A stretch of 16,642 nucleotides of DNA from Paracoccaceae bacterium (lineage in GTDB: Bacteria > Pseudomonadota > Alphaproteobacteria > Rhodobacterales > Rhodobacteraceae): NCBI GenBank assembly GCA_004566265.1, contig SPLB01000201.1, positions 1-16,642 of the forward strand, read 5' to 3'. The notes under the pieces were generated by a model. It did no database searches and was not told where the DNA came from. It saw only the letters and a program-made list of their open reading frames with translations. The translations under genes and the position numbers were made by a program. This document shows, piece after piece, positions 7,393 to 13,701 of this stretch (its first letter is position 1; every line of letters begins with the position of its first letter).

Positions 7393-7414
7393 GTAGAAGC
7401 GGTCTGTGGCGAAT

Positions 7415-7497
7415 TTTCCTGAACTCCCTTTGTTTGGTGCTGCACCTAAGGTACACGGCCCTTAACCACTGGTAATGGTCAGTGGGAGTTCAGGAAA
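7415..7497 (+). repeat. Perfect 14-bp inverted repeat overlapping a ribosome-binding site
   Basis: TTTCCTGAACTCCC (7415-7428) is exactly complementary in reverse to GGGAGTTCAGGAAA (7484-7497), separated by 55 bases. The right arm contains the Shine-Dalgarno GGGAG and ends on the A of the ATG at 7497. Between the arms lie a small palindrome GGTGCTGCACC (7436-7446) and a CCACTG/CAGTGG pair (7466-7471, 7480-7485) that partly competes with the outer stem. In RNA this could hide the start site of the downstream gene; in DNA it could be a pair of protein-binding half-sites or the ends of a very small inserted element. I see no target-site duplication. Confidence 0.6.
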
Positions 7498-7846
7498 TGA
7501 GCGATCAAAGAGCGGGCGTCCGCGGGCGGTTGCGTTTTGTTGAAAAACGTCATTCGGGCGACGCGCGCGATGGGCACACCGTACGTCTGCGGTCAGGTGG
7601 CCTGATTGAGGTGTTTCAACAACCCAATTTAAGATCCCCCGTACCTTGCGTTCGCTACTCTTGTTCATCGTTGTAGCTTTTCTGTTCAGAGGCTTCCTGA
7701 TGGCAACAATGGGTTTTGACAGCGATGATCAACGCGTGGCGAATCTGCCCCGGGGGACGCAGATCGAAAAGTCAGGTGCCGTGCTGATGCAGGCTGATCC
7801 GCTGTCGACATTCGTGGCTGAGAAACTGATGCCGCCGCTGCCGTAA
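7497..7846 (+). pseudogene. Small membrane-protein gene with an apparent frameshift
   Basis: Two frames on the plus strand look like halves of one protein. The first, from the ATG at 7497 (GGGAG eight bases upstream), gives a basic N-terminus with GRLRFVEKRHSGDARDG and GGLIEVFQQPN, then degenerates and stops at 7676. The second, shifted by -1 and readable from about 7628, gives FKIPRTLRSLLLFIVVAFLF (a membrane helix) followed by a soluble tail with DDQRVANLPRGTQIEK and MQADPLSTFVAEKL. Joined at about 7628 they make a protein of roughly 116 residues, matching a single-pass small protein that I remember as recurrent in Rhodobacterales. One extra base in the CAATTTAAGATCCCCC stretch (T3 or C5 run) would restore the frame. 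I see no slippery heptamer, so a mutation or a sequencing error is likelier than programmed frameshifting. Function unknown. Confidence 0.55.
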
Positions 7847-7929
7847 CGGCGACAGCCCATTGTCAAACGCAGGCCGTGCCCGAAAGAGTGCGGCTTTCTT
7901 TTCTCGGTGCTGTCCCGAACTTCAGATAC

Positions 7930-7963
7930 GAAAAAACCGCATTCTCACAAAGGAGAATGCGGT
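7930..7963 (-). terminator. Rho-independent terminator of the DUF1127 gene
   Basis: An 11-bp perfect stem (ACCGCATTCTC at 7936-7946 and GAGAATGCGGT at 7953-7963) with a 6-base loop is followed on the minus strand by TTTTTT (plus-strand A-run 7931-7936). It lies about 60 bases after the DUF1127 stop codon. On the plus strand there is no T-run after the stem, so it serves the minus strand. Confidence 0.92.
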
Positions 7964-8021
7964 CGAAATGCGCCGCGCAGGGAGGGCCACGGCGGGGAGA
8001 AAGGTCAGGCGATTACATCGC

Positions 8022-8210
8022 CTACAGGTCGCCGCGAGACAGACCGATGTCGTTGAGTTCACGATCGGTCAGACCGGACAGGGCCTTGCGTGTCGCGCGC
8101 GTGTCGCTCCATGCGGAGAGCGCAGCTTCAGCTTGGGCCAAAAGAACGCCGATACGGCCAGTCAAGCCGGGGGCGCCAAATGCGGGTCGCGAGGTTTCGA
8201 TTGCAGCCAT
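8022..8210 (-). CDS. DUF1127 (YjiS-like) small protein
   Basis: 62 residues ending in ATRKALSGLTDRELNDIGLSRGDL, the hallmark C-terminal L-s-x-L-x-D-x-x-L-x-D-I-G-l-x-R-x-D pattern of DUF1127. Members are small, arginine-containing cytosolic proteins; in alphaproteobacteria some take part in small-RNA turnover, phosphate or carbon metabolism. The ATG at 8210 is chosen over a GTG at 8216 because AAGGA sits about eight bases before the ATG and only two before the GTG. The gene is monocistronic, converges with the frameshifted gene, and ends in a strong terminator. Which of the DUF1127 roles applies here cannot be told. Confidence 0.88.
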   Translation of the reverse strand: MAAIETSRPAFGAPGLTGRIGVLLAQAEAALSAWSDTRATRKALSGLTDRELNDIGLSRGDL

Positions 8211-8488
8211 ATCCACGTTCCTTTTTTTAATCGGATCAAATTTTCAGCACCGCACCTAATGTGTCAGCGTGTTTTGGCATTTAGGGTGCATGTGGTGTCC
8301 GCACAATGGGGATTTTTGCAAGTGTCCCATGCTCAGTGCGCATAGCTTTTGAGTCAATAAAATAAGGGTTAACTGAGGTTTCATGTGATTCAGCGTCGAT
8401 TGTTCTAAATGCGACTTAGCGCAAAAAGGAAGGGGTCGTTTTCCGCCTAATTTTTCGGCGCACCCCAGGCGGAGCCGCCGCTACAAAT

Positions 8489-8516
8489 TTGACATGTTCG
8501 CCTTTTGTGCTACAGC
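8489..8516 (+). promoter_or_regulatory. Probable promoter upstream of ruvC
   Basis: A perfect TTGACA (8489-8494) is followed after 16 bases by TACAGC (8511-8516), a 3/6 match to the -10 consensus. Transcription would begin near 8523, just at a purine-rich GGAGGAAGGA stretch and about 125 bases before the ruvC ATG. It would drive ruvCAB and the genes after them. Assignment by eye. Confidence 0.4.
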
Positions 8517-8540
8517 GGAGGAAGGAACAAAAAACTAAAA

Positions 8541-8573
8541 ATGGTATTTCTCCTTCGTTATCTTGGATATTGA
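8541..8573 (+). CDS. Possible leader peptide or mini-gene, 10 residues
   Basis: ATG at 8541 encodes MVFLLRYLGY and stops at TGA-TAG (a double stop). AAGGAAC lies 12 bases upstream, somewhat far but usable, and the frame is downstream of the predicted ruvC promoter. The hydrophobic run with a central Arg resembles the start of a small membrane protein cut short, or a short leader. It could equally be chance. Confidence 0.2.
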   Translation: MVFLLRYLGY

Positions 8574-8647
8574 TAGGGTGACAGGTGCCACTTACAGCAA
8601 CCCATCGGGCTGTCACGGGCAGTTTTCGGCAGATCGGCAGGAACAAA

Positions 8648-9145
8648 ATGCGAATACTGGGAATCGACCCGGGCCTTCGAACCCTTGGCTGGGGCGTTAT
8701 CGAATCAAATGGCTCGCGCTTGTCCCATGTGGCAAATGGCCATTGCACCTCTGATGGTGATGATCTTGGCGAGCGGCTGTTGTCGCTACACAATCAAGTC
8801 ACCGAAGTGATCTCAGCCTTTCGACCCGATCAGGCTGCTCTGGAGCAGACGTTTGTGAACAAAGACGGGTCGGGCACGCTAAAGCTGGGGCAGGCGCGCG
8901 GGGTGGCGTTGCTGACCTTGGCCAAGGCTGGCCTGCCGGTCGGTGAATATGCCCCCAACCGGGTGAAGAAAACTGTGGTGGGTGTGGGGCATGCGGAGAA
9001 AGAGCAGGTCATGCATATGGTCAAGTTGCAATTGCCGGGGTGCGAGCCCAAAGGGGCCGATGCCGCAGATGCGCTGGCGATTGCGATCTGTCATGCCTAT
9101 TACGGTGGGACGCAGCAGCGGCAACTCAGGGAGAAACGCGCGTGA
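8648..9145 (+). CDS. ruvC: Crossover junction endodeoxyribonuclease RuvC
   Basis: 165 residues. The protein is the dimeric Holliday-junction resolvase that nicks strands of like polarity in the RuvABC complex. All four catalytic acidic residues are at the canonical positions: D7 in [15 protein letters not shown]66 in [10 protein letters not shown], and D138 and D141 in [15 protein letters not shown]. The start is the ATG at 8648, with AGGA five bases upstream, not the frame opening at 8585, which adds 21 non-family residues. Its TGA overlaps the ruvA GTG by four bases (GTGA), so the two are translationally coupled. Intact. Confidence 0.97.
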   Translation: MRILGIDPGLRTLGWGVIESNGSRLSHVANGHCTSDGDDLGERLLSLHNQVTEVISAFRPDQAALEQTFVNKDGSGTLKLGQARGVALLTLAKAGLPVGEYAPNRVKKTVVGVGHAEKEQVMHMVKLQLPGCEPKGADAADALAIAICHAYYGGTQQRQLREKRA

Positions 9146-9828
9146 TTGGTAAACTGACAGGCCGACTGGAGTATAAGGCGCTGGACCACGTTCTGATCGA
9201 CGTGCGCGGCGTGGGTTATATTGTCTATCTCTCGGACCGCACGATGGCGTTACTCCCTCCTTTAGGCGAGGCCGTGGCGCTCTATACTGATATGGTGGTG
9301 CGCGAAGACCTGATGCAGCTTTATGGCTTTTCCTCGCTTCTTGAAAAAGAATGGCATCGGTTGCTGACATCGGTCCAAGGGGTGGGGGCGAAAGTGTCGC
9401 TTGCAATTCTTGGAACGCTCGGCCCCGAGGGCGTGAGCCGCGCCATTGCACTTGGAGACTGGGCGAGCGTGAAGGCTGCCAAAGGGGTCGGCCCTAAGAC
9501 GGCGCAACGCATTGTGCTGGACCTCAAGGACAAGGCTCCGGGCGTCATGGCGATGGGGGGCACGGTAACCGAGGCGATGGATGGTCCAGATCTGGACGTG
9601 GTGGAACCTGCTGATCCCACGCCAAAGCCGAAAAACAAAGCGGCGGTCCCCAAGAAACCTTCGGGCGCAGCCGCGGCCTCTGCGGGGGCGCTTTCGGCGT
9701 TGGGGAACTTGGGGTATGGCCCCTCTGATGCCGCCGCTGCCGTGGCCGAAGCCGCAGGTGACAACCCGGATGCGGGCGAGGCTGAGCTGATCCGCGCCGC
9801 CTTGCGTTTGCTGGCGCCGAAAGGATGA
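9142..9828 (+). CDS. ruvA: Holliday junction branch migration subunit RuvA
   Basis: 228 residues from the GTG at 9142, preceded by AGGGAG eight bases upstream. RuvA tetramers bind four-way junctions and load the RuvB motor. Domain I (OB fold) is [20 protein letters not shown] with GVGYIVYL; domain II has two helix-hairpin-helix motifs, [14 protein letters not shown] and [13 protein letters not shown]; domain III, which contacts RuvB, is the C-terminal [15 protein letters not shown] to [11 protein letters not shown] longer than usual Pro/Lys/Ala-rich linker (about residues 150-180) joins domains II and III. E. coli RuvA has 203 residues, so the extra length is in this linker, as is usual in the Rhodobacterales. 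Coupled to ruvC by a 4-base overlap. Confidence 0.97.
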   Translation: MIGKLTGRLEYKALDHVLIDVRGVGYIVYLSDRTMALLPPLGEAVALYTDMVVREDLMQLYGFSSLLEKEWHRLLTSVQGVGAKVSLAILGTLGPEGVSRAIALGDWASVKAAKGVGPKTAQRIVLDLKDKAPGVMAMGGTVTEAMDGPDLDVVEPADPTPKPKNKAAVPKKPSGAAAASAGALSALGNLGYGPSDAAAAVAEAAGDNPDAGEAELIRAALRLLAPKG

Positions 9829-9885
9829 CGGGGATGAATTTTGATTTCCTCAGAGGGCGGCGTCCGATCGCGGCCGGTGACCTCA

Positions 9886-10917
9886 ATGATTGACAGCGAC
9901 CCTACCCTGCGTGCCGATCCGCTTCCCGAAGATGGTGGGGGGGACAATGATCGCGCGCTACGCCCACAGGAGCTCGGTGATTTCATCGGTCAGGCCGAAG
10001 CCCGCGCCAACCTGCGGGTGTTTATCGAAAGCGCGCGCCGTAGGGCAGAAGCCATGGACCATACGCTGTTTCATGGCCCTCCGGGTTTGGGCAAAACCAC
10101 GCTGGCGCAGATCGTCGCCCGCGAGCTGGGCGTGAACTTCCGCATGACCTCTGGTCCGGTGCTCGCCAAGGCAGGGGATCTTGCTGCAATCCTGACCAAT
10201 CTCGAGGCGCGCGATGTTTTGTTCATCGATGAGATCCATCGGCTGAATCCCGCCGTAGAAGAGGTGCTTTACCCAGCGATGGAGGATTTTGAGCTGGATC
10301 TGGTGATCGGCGAGGGCCCTGCTGCCCGGACTGTTCGGATAGAGCTGCAGCCATTCACGCTCGTTGGCGCGACAACGCGGATGGGGCTTCTGACGACGCC
10401 GCTGCGCGACCGCTTCGGCATTCCCATCCGGTTGCAGTTCTATACCGAAGATGAGCTGTTCCAGATTGTCAGCCGGAACGCCCGCAAACTGGGCGCGCCG
10501 GCGGATGACGCCGGCGCCCGAGAGATTGCGCGGCGCGCCCGCGGCACGCCAAGGATCGCCGGGCGGCTCTTGCGCCGCGTGGTGGACTTTGCGGTGGTTG
10601 AGGGAGATGGAAAAATCACCCAAGCGCTGGCCGATGGGGCCCTGACGCGCCTTGGCGTGGATCAGCTGGGGCTCGACGGGGCGGATCGCCGCTATCTGAC
10701 TCTGATCGCCGAAAACTATGGTGGTGGGCCGGTGGGGATCGAAACGATCTCTGCCGCGCTGTCTGAAAGCCGGGATGCACTGGAAGAGGTGATCGAGCCC
10801 TATCTCTTGCAGCAGGGCCTGATCCAGCGCACGCCGCGTGGTCGGATGCTGGCCGCCAAAGCCTGGGCACATCTTGGTATTGCTCCGCCGCGCAGTCAGA
10901 GCGATCTGTTTTCCTGA
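9886..10917 (+). CDS. ruvB: Holliday junction branch migration DNA helicase RuvB
   Basis: 343 residues. RuvB is the AAA+ hexameric motor that pulls DNA through the RuvA-bound junction. Visible motifs: Walker A GPPGLGKT (64-71), Walker B FIDEIH (113-118), sensor 1 LVGATTR (159-165), the arginine finger in LRDRFG (R174), sensor 2 [13 protein letters not shown], and a C-terminal winged helix ending in [16 protein letters not shown] chose the ATG at 9886 (GGTGA five bases upstream) because the RuvB N-terminus normally begins just before the D-x-T-L-R motif; an in-frame GTG at 9877 or TTG at 9841 would add unrelated residues. It follows ruvA by 57 bases. All functional residues are present. Confidence 0.97.
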   Translation: MIDSDPTLRADPLPEDGGGDNDRALRPQELGDFIGQAEARANLRVFIESARRRAEAMDHTLFHGPPGLGKTTLAQIVARELGVNFRMTSGPVLAKAGDLAAILTNLEARDVLFIDEIHRLNPAVEEVLYPAMEDFELDLVIGEGPAARTVRIELQPFTLVGATTRMGLLTTPLRDRFGIPIRLQFYTEDELFQIVSRNARKLGAPADDAGAREIARRARGTPRIAGRLLRRVVDFAVVEGDGKITQALADGALTRLGVDQLGLDGADRRYLTLIAENYGGGPVGIETISAALSESRDALEEVIEPYLLQQGLIQRTPRGRMLAAKAWAHLGIAPPRSQSDLFS

Positions 10918-10928
10918 AGAGGTGTGTG

Positions 10929-11228
10929 ATGGCAGATATCGATCAGCTCAGTGATTTGGCCGAACAGATCGCAGTACTTTATGCAGATCGATTTGGGGTT
11001 GAACGGGACGCCACCTGGTACCTTGGCAAAATGACAGAAGAGCTGGGCGAGGTCACTTCGGCCTACCTCAAGTTGCAAGGACAGGGTCGCGGTGAAGGAT
11101 CACGCGCGGATCTGGAAGATGAGGTCGCCGATCTCTTGGGTTTTGTTCTGCTGTTTGCCCGTTGGCAAGGTATCGATGCGGGCGCGGCACTGGAGCGCAA
11201 ATGGGGTGGCTATCTGGGACCTCAGTAG
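10929..11228 (+). CDS. MazG-like nucleotide pyrophosphohydrolase
   Basis: 99-residue all-alpha NTP-pyrophosphatase-like protein. The metal-binding signature EExxE (EELGE, 37-41) followed by ExxD (EVAD, 65-68) is that of the MazG/phosphoribosyl-ATP pyrophosphohydrolase superfamily, which removes pyrophosphate from (often non-canonical) nucleoside triphosphates with Mg2+. Single-domain short members are common. The ATG at 10929 has AGAGG six bases upstream, so the GTG at 10926 is rejected. It starts 11 bases after ruvB and reads in the same direction, so it is probably co-transcribed. A house-cleaning role on damaged nucleotides fits the DNA-repair neighbours but is inference; the substrate is not visible in the sequence. 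Confidence 0.8.
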   Translation: MADIDQLSDLAEQIAVLYADRFGVERDATWYLGKMTEELGEVTSAYLKLQGQGRGEGSRADLEDEVADLLGFVLLFARWQGIDAGAALERKWGGYLGPQ

Positions 11229-11330
11229 GGTTACGGCCGCATGAAACCCTTCATCGCCCCTCTTGCCTCTGCCGCGTTCAATCGTCATTAAAGCGCAAAA
11301 CCTCGCAAAGCAGACCTTATGGAGCCTTTC

Positions 11331-12005
11331 ATGTCCGCTACTGTGAACCTCACGCCTGAGGAGATCACCCGCCTCTTTACGCGTCCCGATGGCTCATATG
11401 CTTTTGCGCGCTGGGGACGGCCAATTGCGCCGATCGTGTTCGGGGTCGAAGACGAGACGCTGACCGTTGTAAAAGGCGCGCTTGAGGCGGTCGTGACCTT
11501 GGCCGGGCATCAAATGGCGGAAACCGACCCGGAGCTGGGCTCGAACCTCATGTTCTTTTTCTTCCGGGACTGGGAAGAGTTGCTGGCGGTGCCGGACCTG
11601 GACCGAATGATCCCCGAACTGCACGCCCTCGTGCCGCGACTTTCTGCGGCAGATGCGAGCCAGTATCGTGCGTTTCGTTTTGATGATCAGGGTGCGATCC
11701 AGGCCGCATTTGTTTTTCTTCGGATGCAAGGTGCCATGACACAGTTCCCTGCAGAGACTCTGGCCCTGACCCAAGCGGTGCAAGTCATGCTGATGTGGGG
11801 CGATGCGGCCTTTACTGAGACTTCGCCTTTAGCCGTGCTGCCAGATTCGGGCGCAACCATCCTGCGGCCTGAAATCGCGGGCGTAATCGCTGCGGCCTAC
11901 GACCGGATGATGCCGCCGGCGGCTGCAGATGCCAGCCATGCGTTGCGGCTCTTTGCCCGCCTTCAAGCTCCTGTGACGTCTCCTGGCACCCTGGAGCCCA
12001 ACTAA
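11331..12005 (+). CDS. Conserved-looking protein of unknown function, coupled to ybgC
   Basis: 224 residues; I do not recognise a family. The ATG at 11331 is preferred over one at 11319 because GGAG lies six bases upstream of it. No signal peptide or membrane segment is evident; a mixed alpha/beta globular protein is suggested by strand-like stretches (PIAPIVFGV, LTVVKGALEAVVTL, SNLMFFFFRDW) and a C-terminal Ala-rich helical part. No cysteine or obvious catalytic motif stands out. Its TAA overlaps the ybgC ATG (TAATG), so ybgC translation is coupled to it. The position at the head of the Tol-Pal unit suggests a related envelope or cytosolic accessory role, but this is inference. Confidence 0.8.
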   Translation: MSATVNLTPEEITRLFTRPDGSYAFARWGRPIAPIVFGVEDETLTVVKGALEAVVTLAGHQMAETDPELGSNLMFFFFRDWEELLAVPDLDRMIPELHALVPRLSAADASQYRAFRFDDQGAIQAAFVFLRMQGAMTQFPAETLALTQAVQVMLMWGDAAFTETSPLAVLPDSGATILRPEIAGVIAAAYDRMMPPAAADASHALRLFARLQAPVTSPGTLEPN

Positions 12006-12391
12006 TGCTGCACACGTTCCCTGTCACGGTCTACTACGAAGACACCGATATGGGCGGAATTGTTTATCACGCCAACTATCTGCGGTTCATTGAACGCGCG
12101 CGCAGCGCGTGGGTGCGGGAGCTGGGTGTTGACCAAAACGCCATGCGAGAAGCAGGACATGTCTTTGTCGTGGTCCGGGTTGAGGCGGATTACAAAGCGC
12201 CGGCCAAATTTGATGACCAATTGATCATTTTAACCGAGGTTGAAAGTGTTGCGGCTGTCAAGCTGATCCTGAACCAGCGCGTGATGCGCGGCGATCAAGA
12301 GCTGTTTGCCGCCAAAGTTGTAGTGGTTGGGATGGATACCAACACCGAACGCGCTGCAAAGCTGCCGGCAGAAGTCCGCGCATTGCGTTGA
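12005..12391 (+). CDS. ybgC: Acyl-CoA thioesterase of the YbgC (4HBT hotdog) family
   Basis: 128 residues, typical of YbgC. The motif YEDTDMGGIVYHANYLRF (11-28) holds the catalytic Asp (D15) and the HAN segment of the 4-hydroxybenzoyl-CoA-type hotdog thioesterases; ERARSAWVRELG follows as the long hotdog helix. Members hydrolyse short- or long-chain acyl-CoA or acyl-ACP, and E. coli YbgC has been linked to phospholipid metabolism at the inner membrane. Genes of this family lead the tol operon in many proteobacteria, as here. The ATG overlaps the previous stop codon by one base. tolQ follows after about 117 bases that carry a promoter candidate. Confidence 0.95.
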   Translation: MLHTFPVTVYYEDTDMGGIVYHANYLRFIERARSAWVRELGVDQNAMREAGHVFVVVRVEADYKAPAKFDDQLIILTEVESVAAVKLILNQRVMRGDQELFAAKVVVVGMDTNTERAAKLPAEVRALR

Positions 12392-12417
12392 TTTTTTACT
12401 GTCCACGCCGTGTTGTC

Positions 12418-12446
12418 TTGGCATGTTGGGCTAAATTGGGTTAGCG
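12418..12446 (+). promoter_or_regulatory. Possible promoter upstream of tolQ
   Basis: TTGGCA (12418-12423) is followed after 17 bases by TTAGCG (12441-12446). The -35 is a 5/6 match; the -10 is poor against TATAAT. It is listed because a near-identical arrangement (TTGGTG, 17 bases, TTAGTG) occurs upstream of pal at 16396-16424. The predicted start would leave a leader of about 55 bases before the tolQ ATG. Confidence 0.3.
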
Positions 12447-12508
12447 TGACGGTGCATAGACGCCGTGAACCGCAGGGACCAAATCGGCGCGGAACAAAGA
12501 GCAGGCAG

Positions 12509-13204
12509 ATGGAAGCAGAAACTCTGGCGTTGGCACAGGAGCTCGATTTCTCCATGTGGGGGCTTTTCACGCGGGCGACGCTCACGGTCAAGCTTGTGAT
12601 GATCATGCTTGTGGGGGCTTCCGCCTGGTCATGGGCAATCATTATACAAAAACTGTTGATCTACCGCTCCGCGAGGTCCGAGGCCGCGCGGTTTGACCGC
12701 TCTTTCTGGTCGGGTAACCCGCTGGATGAGCTGTTTGATCAGATCGGCCCGGAACCGGCGGGTCATTCGGAGCGAATCTTTGCCGCAGGCATGACCGAGT
12801 GGCGGCGCAGCCACCGCACCGATGGGGCACTGATCCCCGGCGCACAGGCGCGGATTGATCGGTCGATGGATGTTGCCATCGCCAAAGAAGGCGAGGGGCT
12901 GCAGAACGGATTGCAGATTCTGGCGACCATTGGTTCAACAGCGCCTTTTATAGGTCTCTTTGGGACGGTCTGGGGCATTATGAACGCCTTTATTGAGATC
13001 GCCGAAGCGCAGAACACCAACCTTGCCGTCGTGGCGCCGGGAATTGCAGAGGCATTGCTCGCCACAGGGCTAGGCCTTCTGGCTGCGATCCCTGCGGTGA
13101 TCTTTTACAACAAACTGAGCGCCGACAGCGATCGGATCATTGGCGGCTACGAAGCCTTCGCCGACGAGTTTGCAACCATCTTTTCGCGCCAGTTGGACAG
13201 CTGA
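12509..13204 (+). CDS. tolQ: Tol-Pal system proton-channel subunit TolQ
   Basis: 231 residues (E. coli 230). TolQ is a three-helix inner-membrane protein that, with TolR, uses the proton motive force to drive TolA. Helices lie at about 23-47 (LTVKLVMIMLVGASAWSW), 137-160 (ILATIGSTAPFIGLFGTVWG) and 173-200 (VVAPGIAEALLATGLGLLAA). The conserved A-T-I-G-S-T-A-P-F-I-G-L-F-G-T-V-W-G-I-M block is intact, including the channel threonines. The ATG at 12509 is chosen by length and family; GCAGG lies three bases upstream, rather close. The open frame extends back to 12410 but that part is not TolQ-like. tolR starts three bases after the stop. Confidence 0.97.
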   Translation: MEAETLALAQELDFSMWGLFTRATLTVKLVMIMLVGASAWSWAIIIQKLLIYRSARSEAARFDRSFWSGNPLDELFDQIGPEPAGHSERIFAAGMTEWRRSHRTDGALIPGAQARIDRSMDVAIAKEGEGLQNGLQILATIGSTAPFIGLFGTVWGIMNAFIEIAEAQNTNLAVVAPGIAEALLATGLGLLAAIPAVIFYNKLSADSDRIIGGYEAFADEFATIFSRQLDS

Positions 13205-13207
13205 CCC

Positions 13208-13696
13208 ATGGGCGCGGGCGTGGATGCCAAAGACACAAGCGGCAGACGTCGTGGCCGGCGCCGCTCACGCCAGCGGCCTATGGCGGAAATTAACGTCACG
13301 CCGTTTGTGGATGTGATGCTGGTGCTCCTCATTATCTTCATGGTGGCTGCGCCCTTGATGACTGTGGGTGTGCCCGTGGAATTGCCAAAAACCGCGGCTG
13401 GCGCGCTTCCGGGAGAGGAGGAGGAGCCCCTTTCGGTGACCCTGACAGCTGAAGGCGGCATTCAGATCATGACAACGTCGGTGCCCCGTCAAGAGCTGGT
13501 CGCGCGCCTGCAGGCGATTGCAACAGAACGCGCTTCAGACCGGGTGTTCTTGCGGGCCGATGGCAGTATTCCTTATGCGCAGGTGATGGAGGTCATGGGC
13601 GCGTTGGATGCAGGCGGCTTTGGCAATGTGGGTCTGGTGACGGATACAGGCGGCCCGGTGCTGAATGGCGGGGTTCCATCCGCAAGCGATGGGTAG
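13208..13696 (+). CDS. tolR: Tol-Pal system protein TolR (ExbD family)
   Basis: 162 residues. Single-pass inner-membrane protein with a strongly basic cytoplasmic N-terminus (RRRGRRRSRQR, 13-23), a transmembrane helix at about 34-50 with the proton-relaying Asp in INVTPFVDVMLVLL (D35, equivalent to E. coli D23), and a periplasmic ExbD-like domain (VELPKTAAG to VMGALDAGGFGNVGLVT). It is normally part of a TolQ5R2-type motor. It starts three bases after tolQ and ends five bases before the tolA GTG, so the three are tightly coupled. The last 16 residues are a Gly/Ser/Pro-rich tail. Confidence 0.97.
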   Translation: MGAGVDAKDTSGRRRGRRRSRQRPMAEINVTPFVDVMLVLLIIFMVAAPLMTVGVPVELPKTAAGALPGEEEEPLSVTLTAEGGIQIMTTSVPRQELVARLQAIATERASDRVFLRADGSIPYAQVMEVMGALDAGGFGNVGLVTDTGGPVLNGGVPSASDG

Positions 13697-13701
13697 GCCT
13701 C

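Larger units (their letters stand above)
8211..8647. other. 437-base divergent intergenic region, DUF1127 to ruvC
   Basis: It holds the divergent leaders of DUF1127 and ruvC. Near the DUF1127 side there is an imperfect inverted repeat (GCACCTAATG at 8252-8261 against CATTTAGGGTGC at 8278-8289). The centre (8340-8460) is relatively AT-rich and shows nothing I can name. The ruvC side has a probable promoter at 8489-8516 and a possible 10-codon reading frame at 8541-8573. Longer open frames here are shadows of ruvC or DUF1127. Confidence 0.5.

Noticed and set aside
7620..7645. Programmed -1 frameshifting in the small membrane-protein gene
   Set aside because: No X-XXY-YYZ slippery heptamer in the reading frame and no clear downstream stimulatory stem; mutation or sequence error is simpler.
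7860..8345. 161-residue plus-strand frame
   Set aside because: It is antisense to the DUF1127 gene and runs through that gene's terminator hairpin; low-complexity Arg/Ala composition.
11241..11291. 16-codon frame MKPFIAPLASAAFNRH between the MazG-like gene and the next gene
   Set aside because: No ribosome-binding site at proper spacing and nothing else to support it; probably chance.
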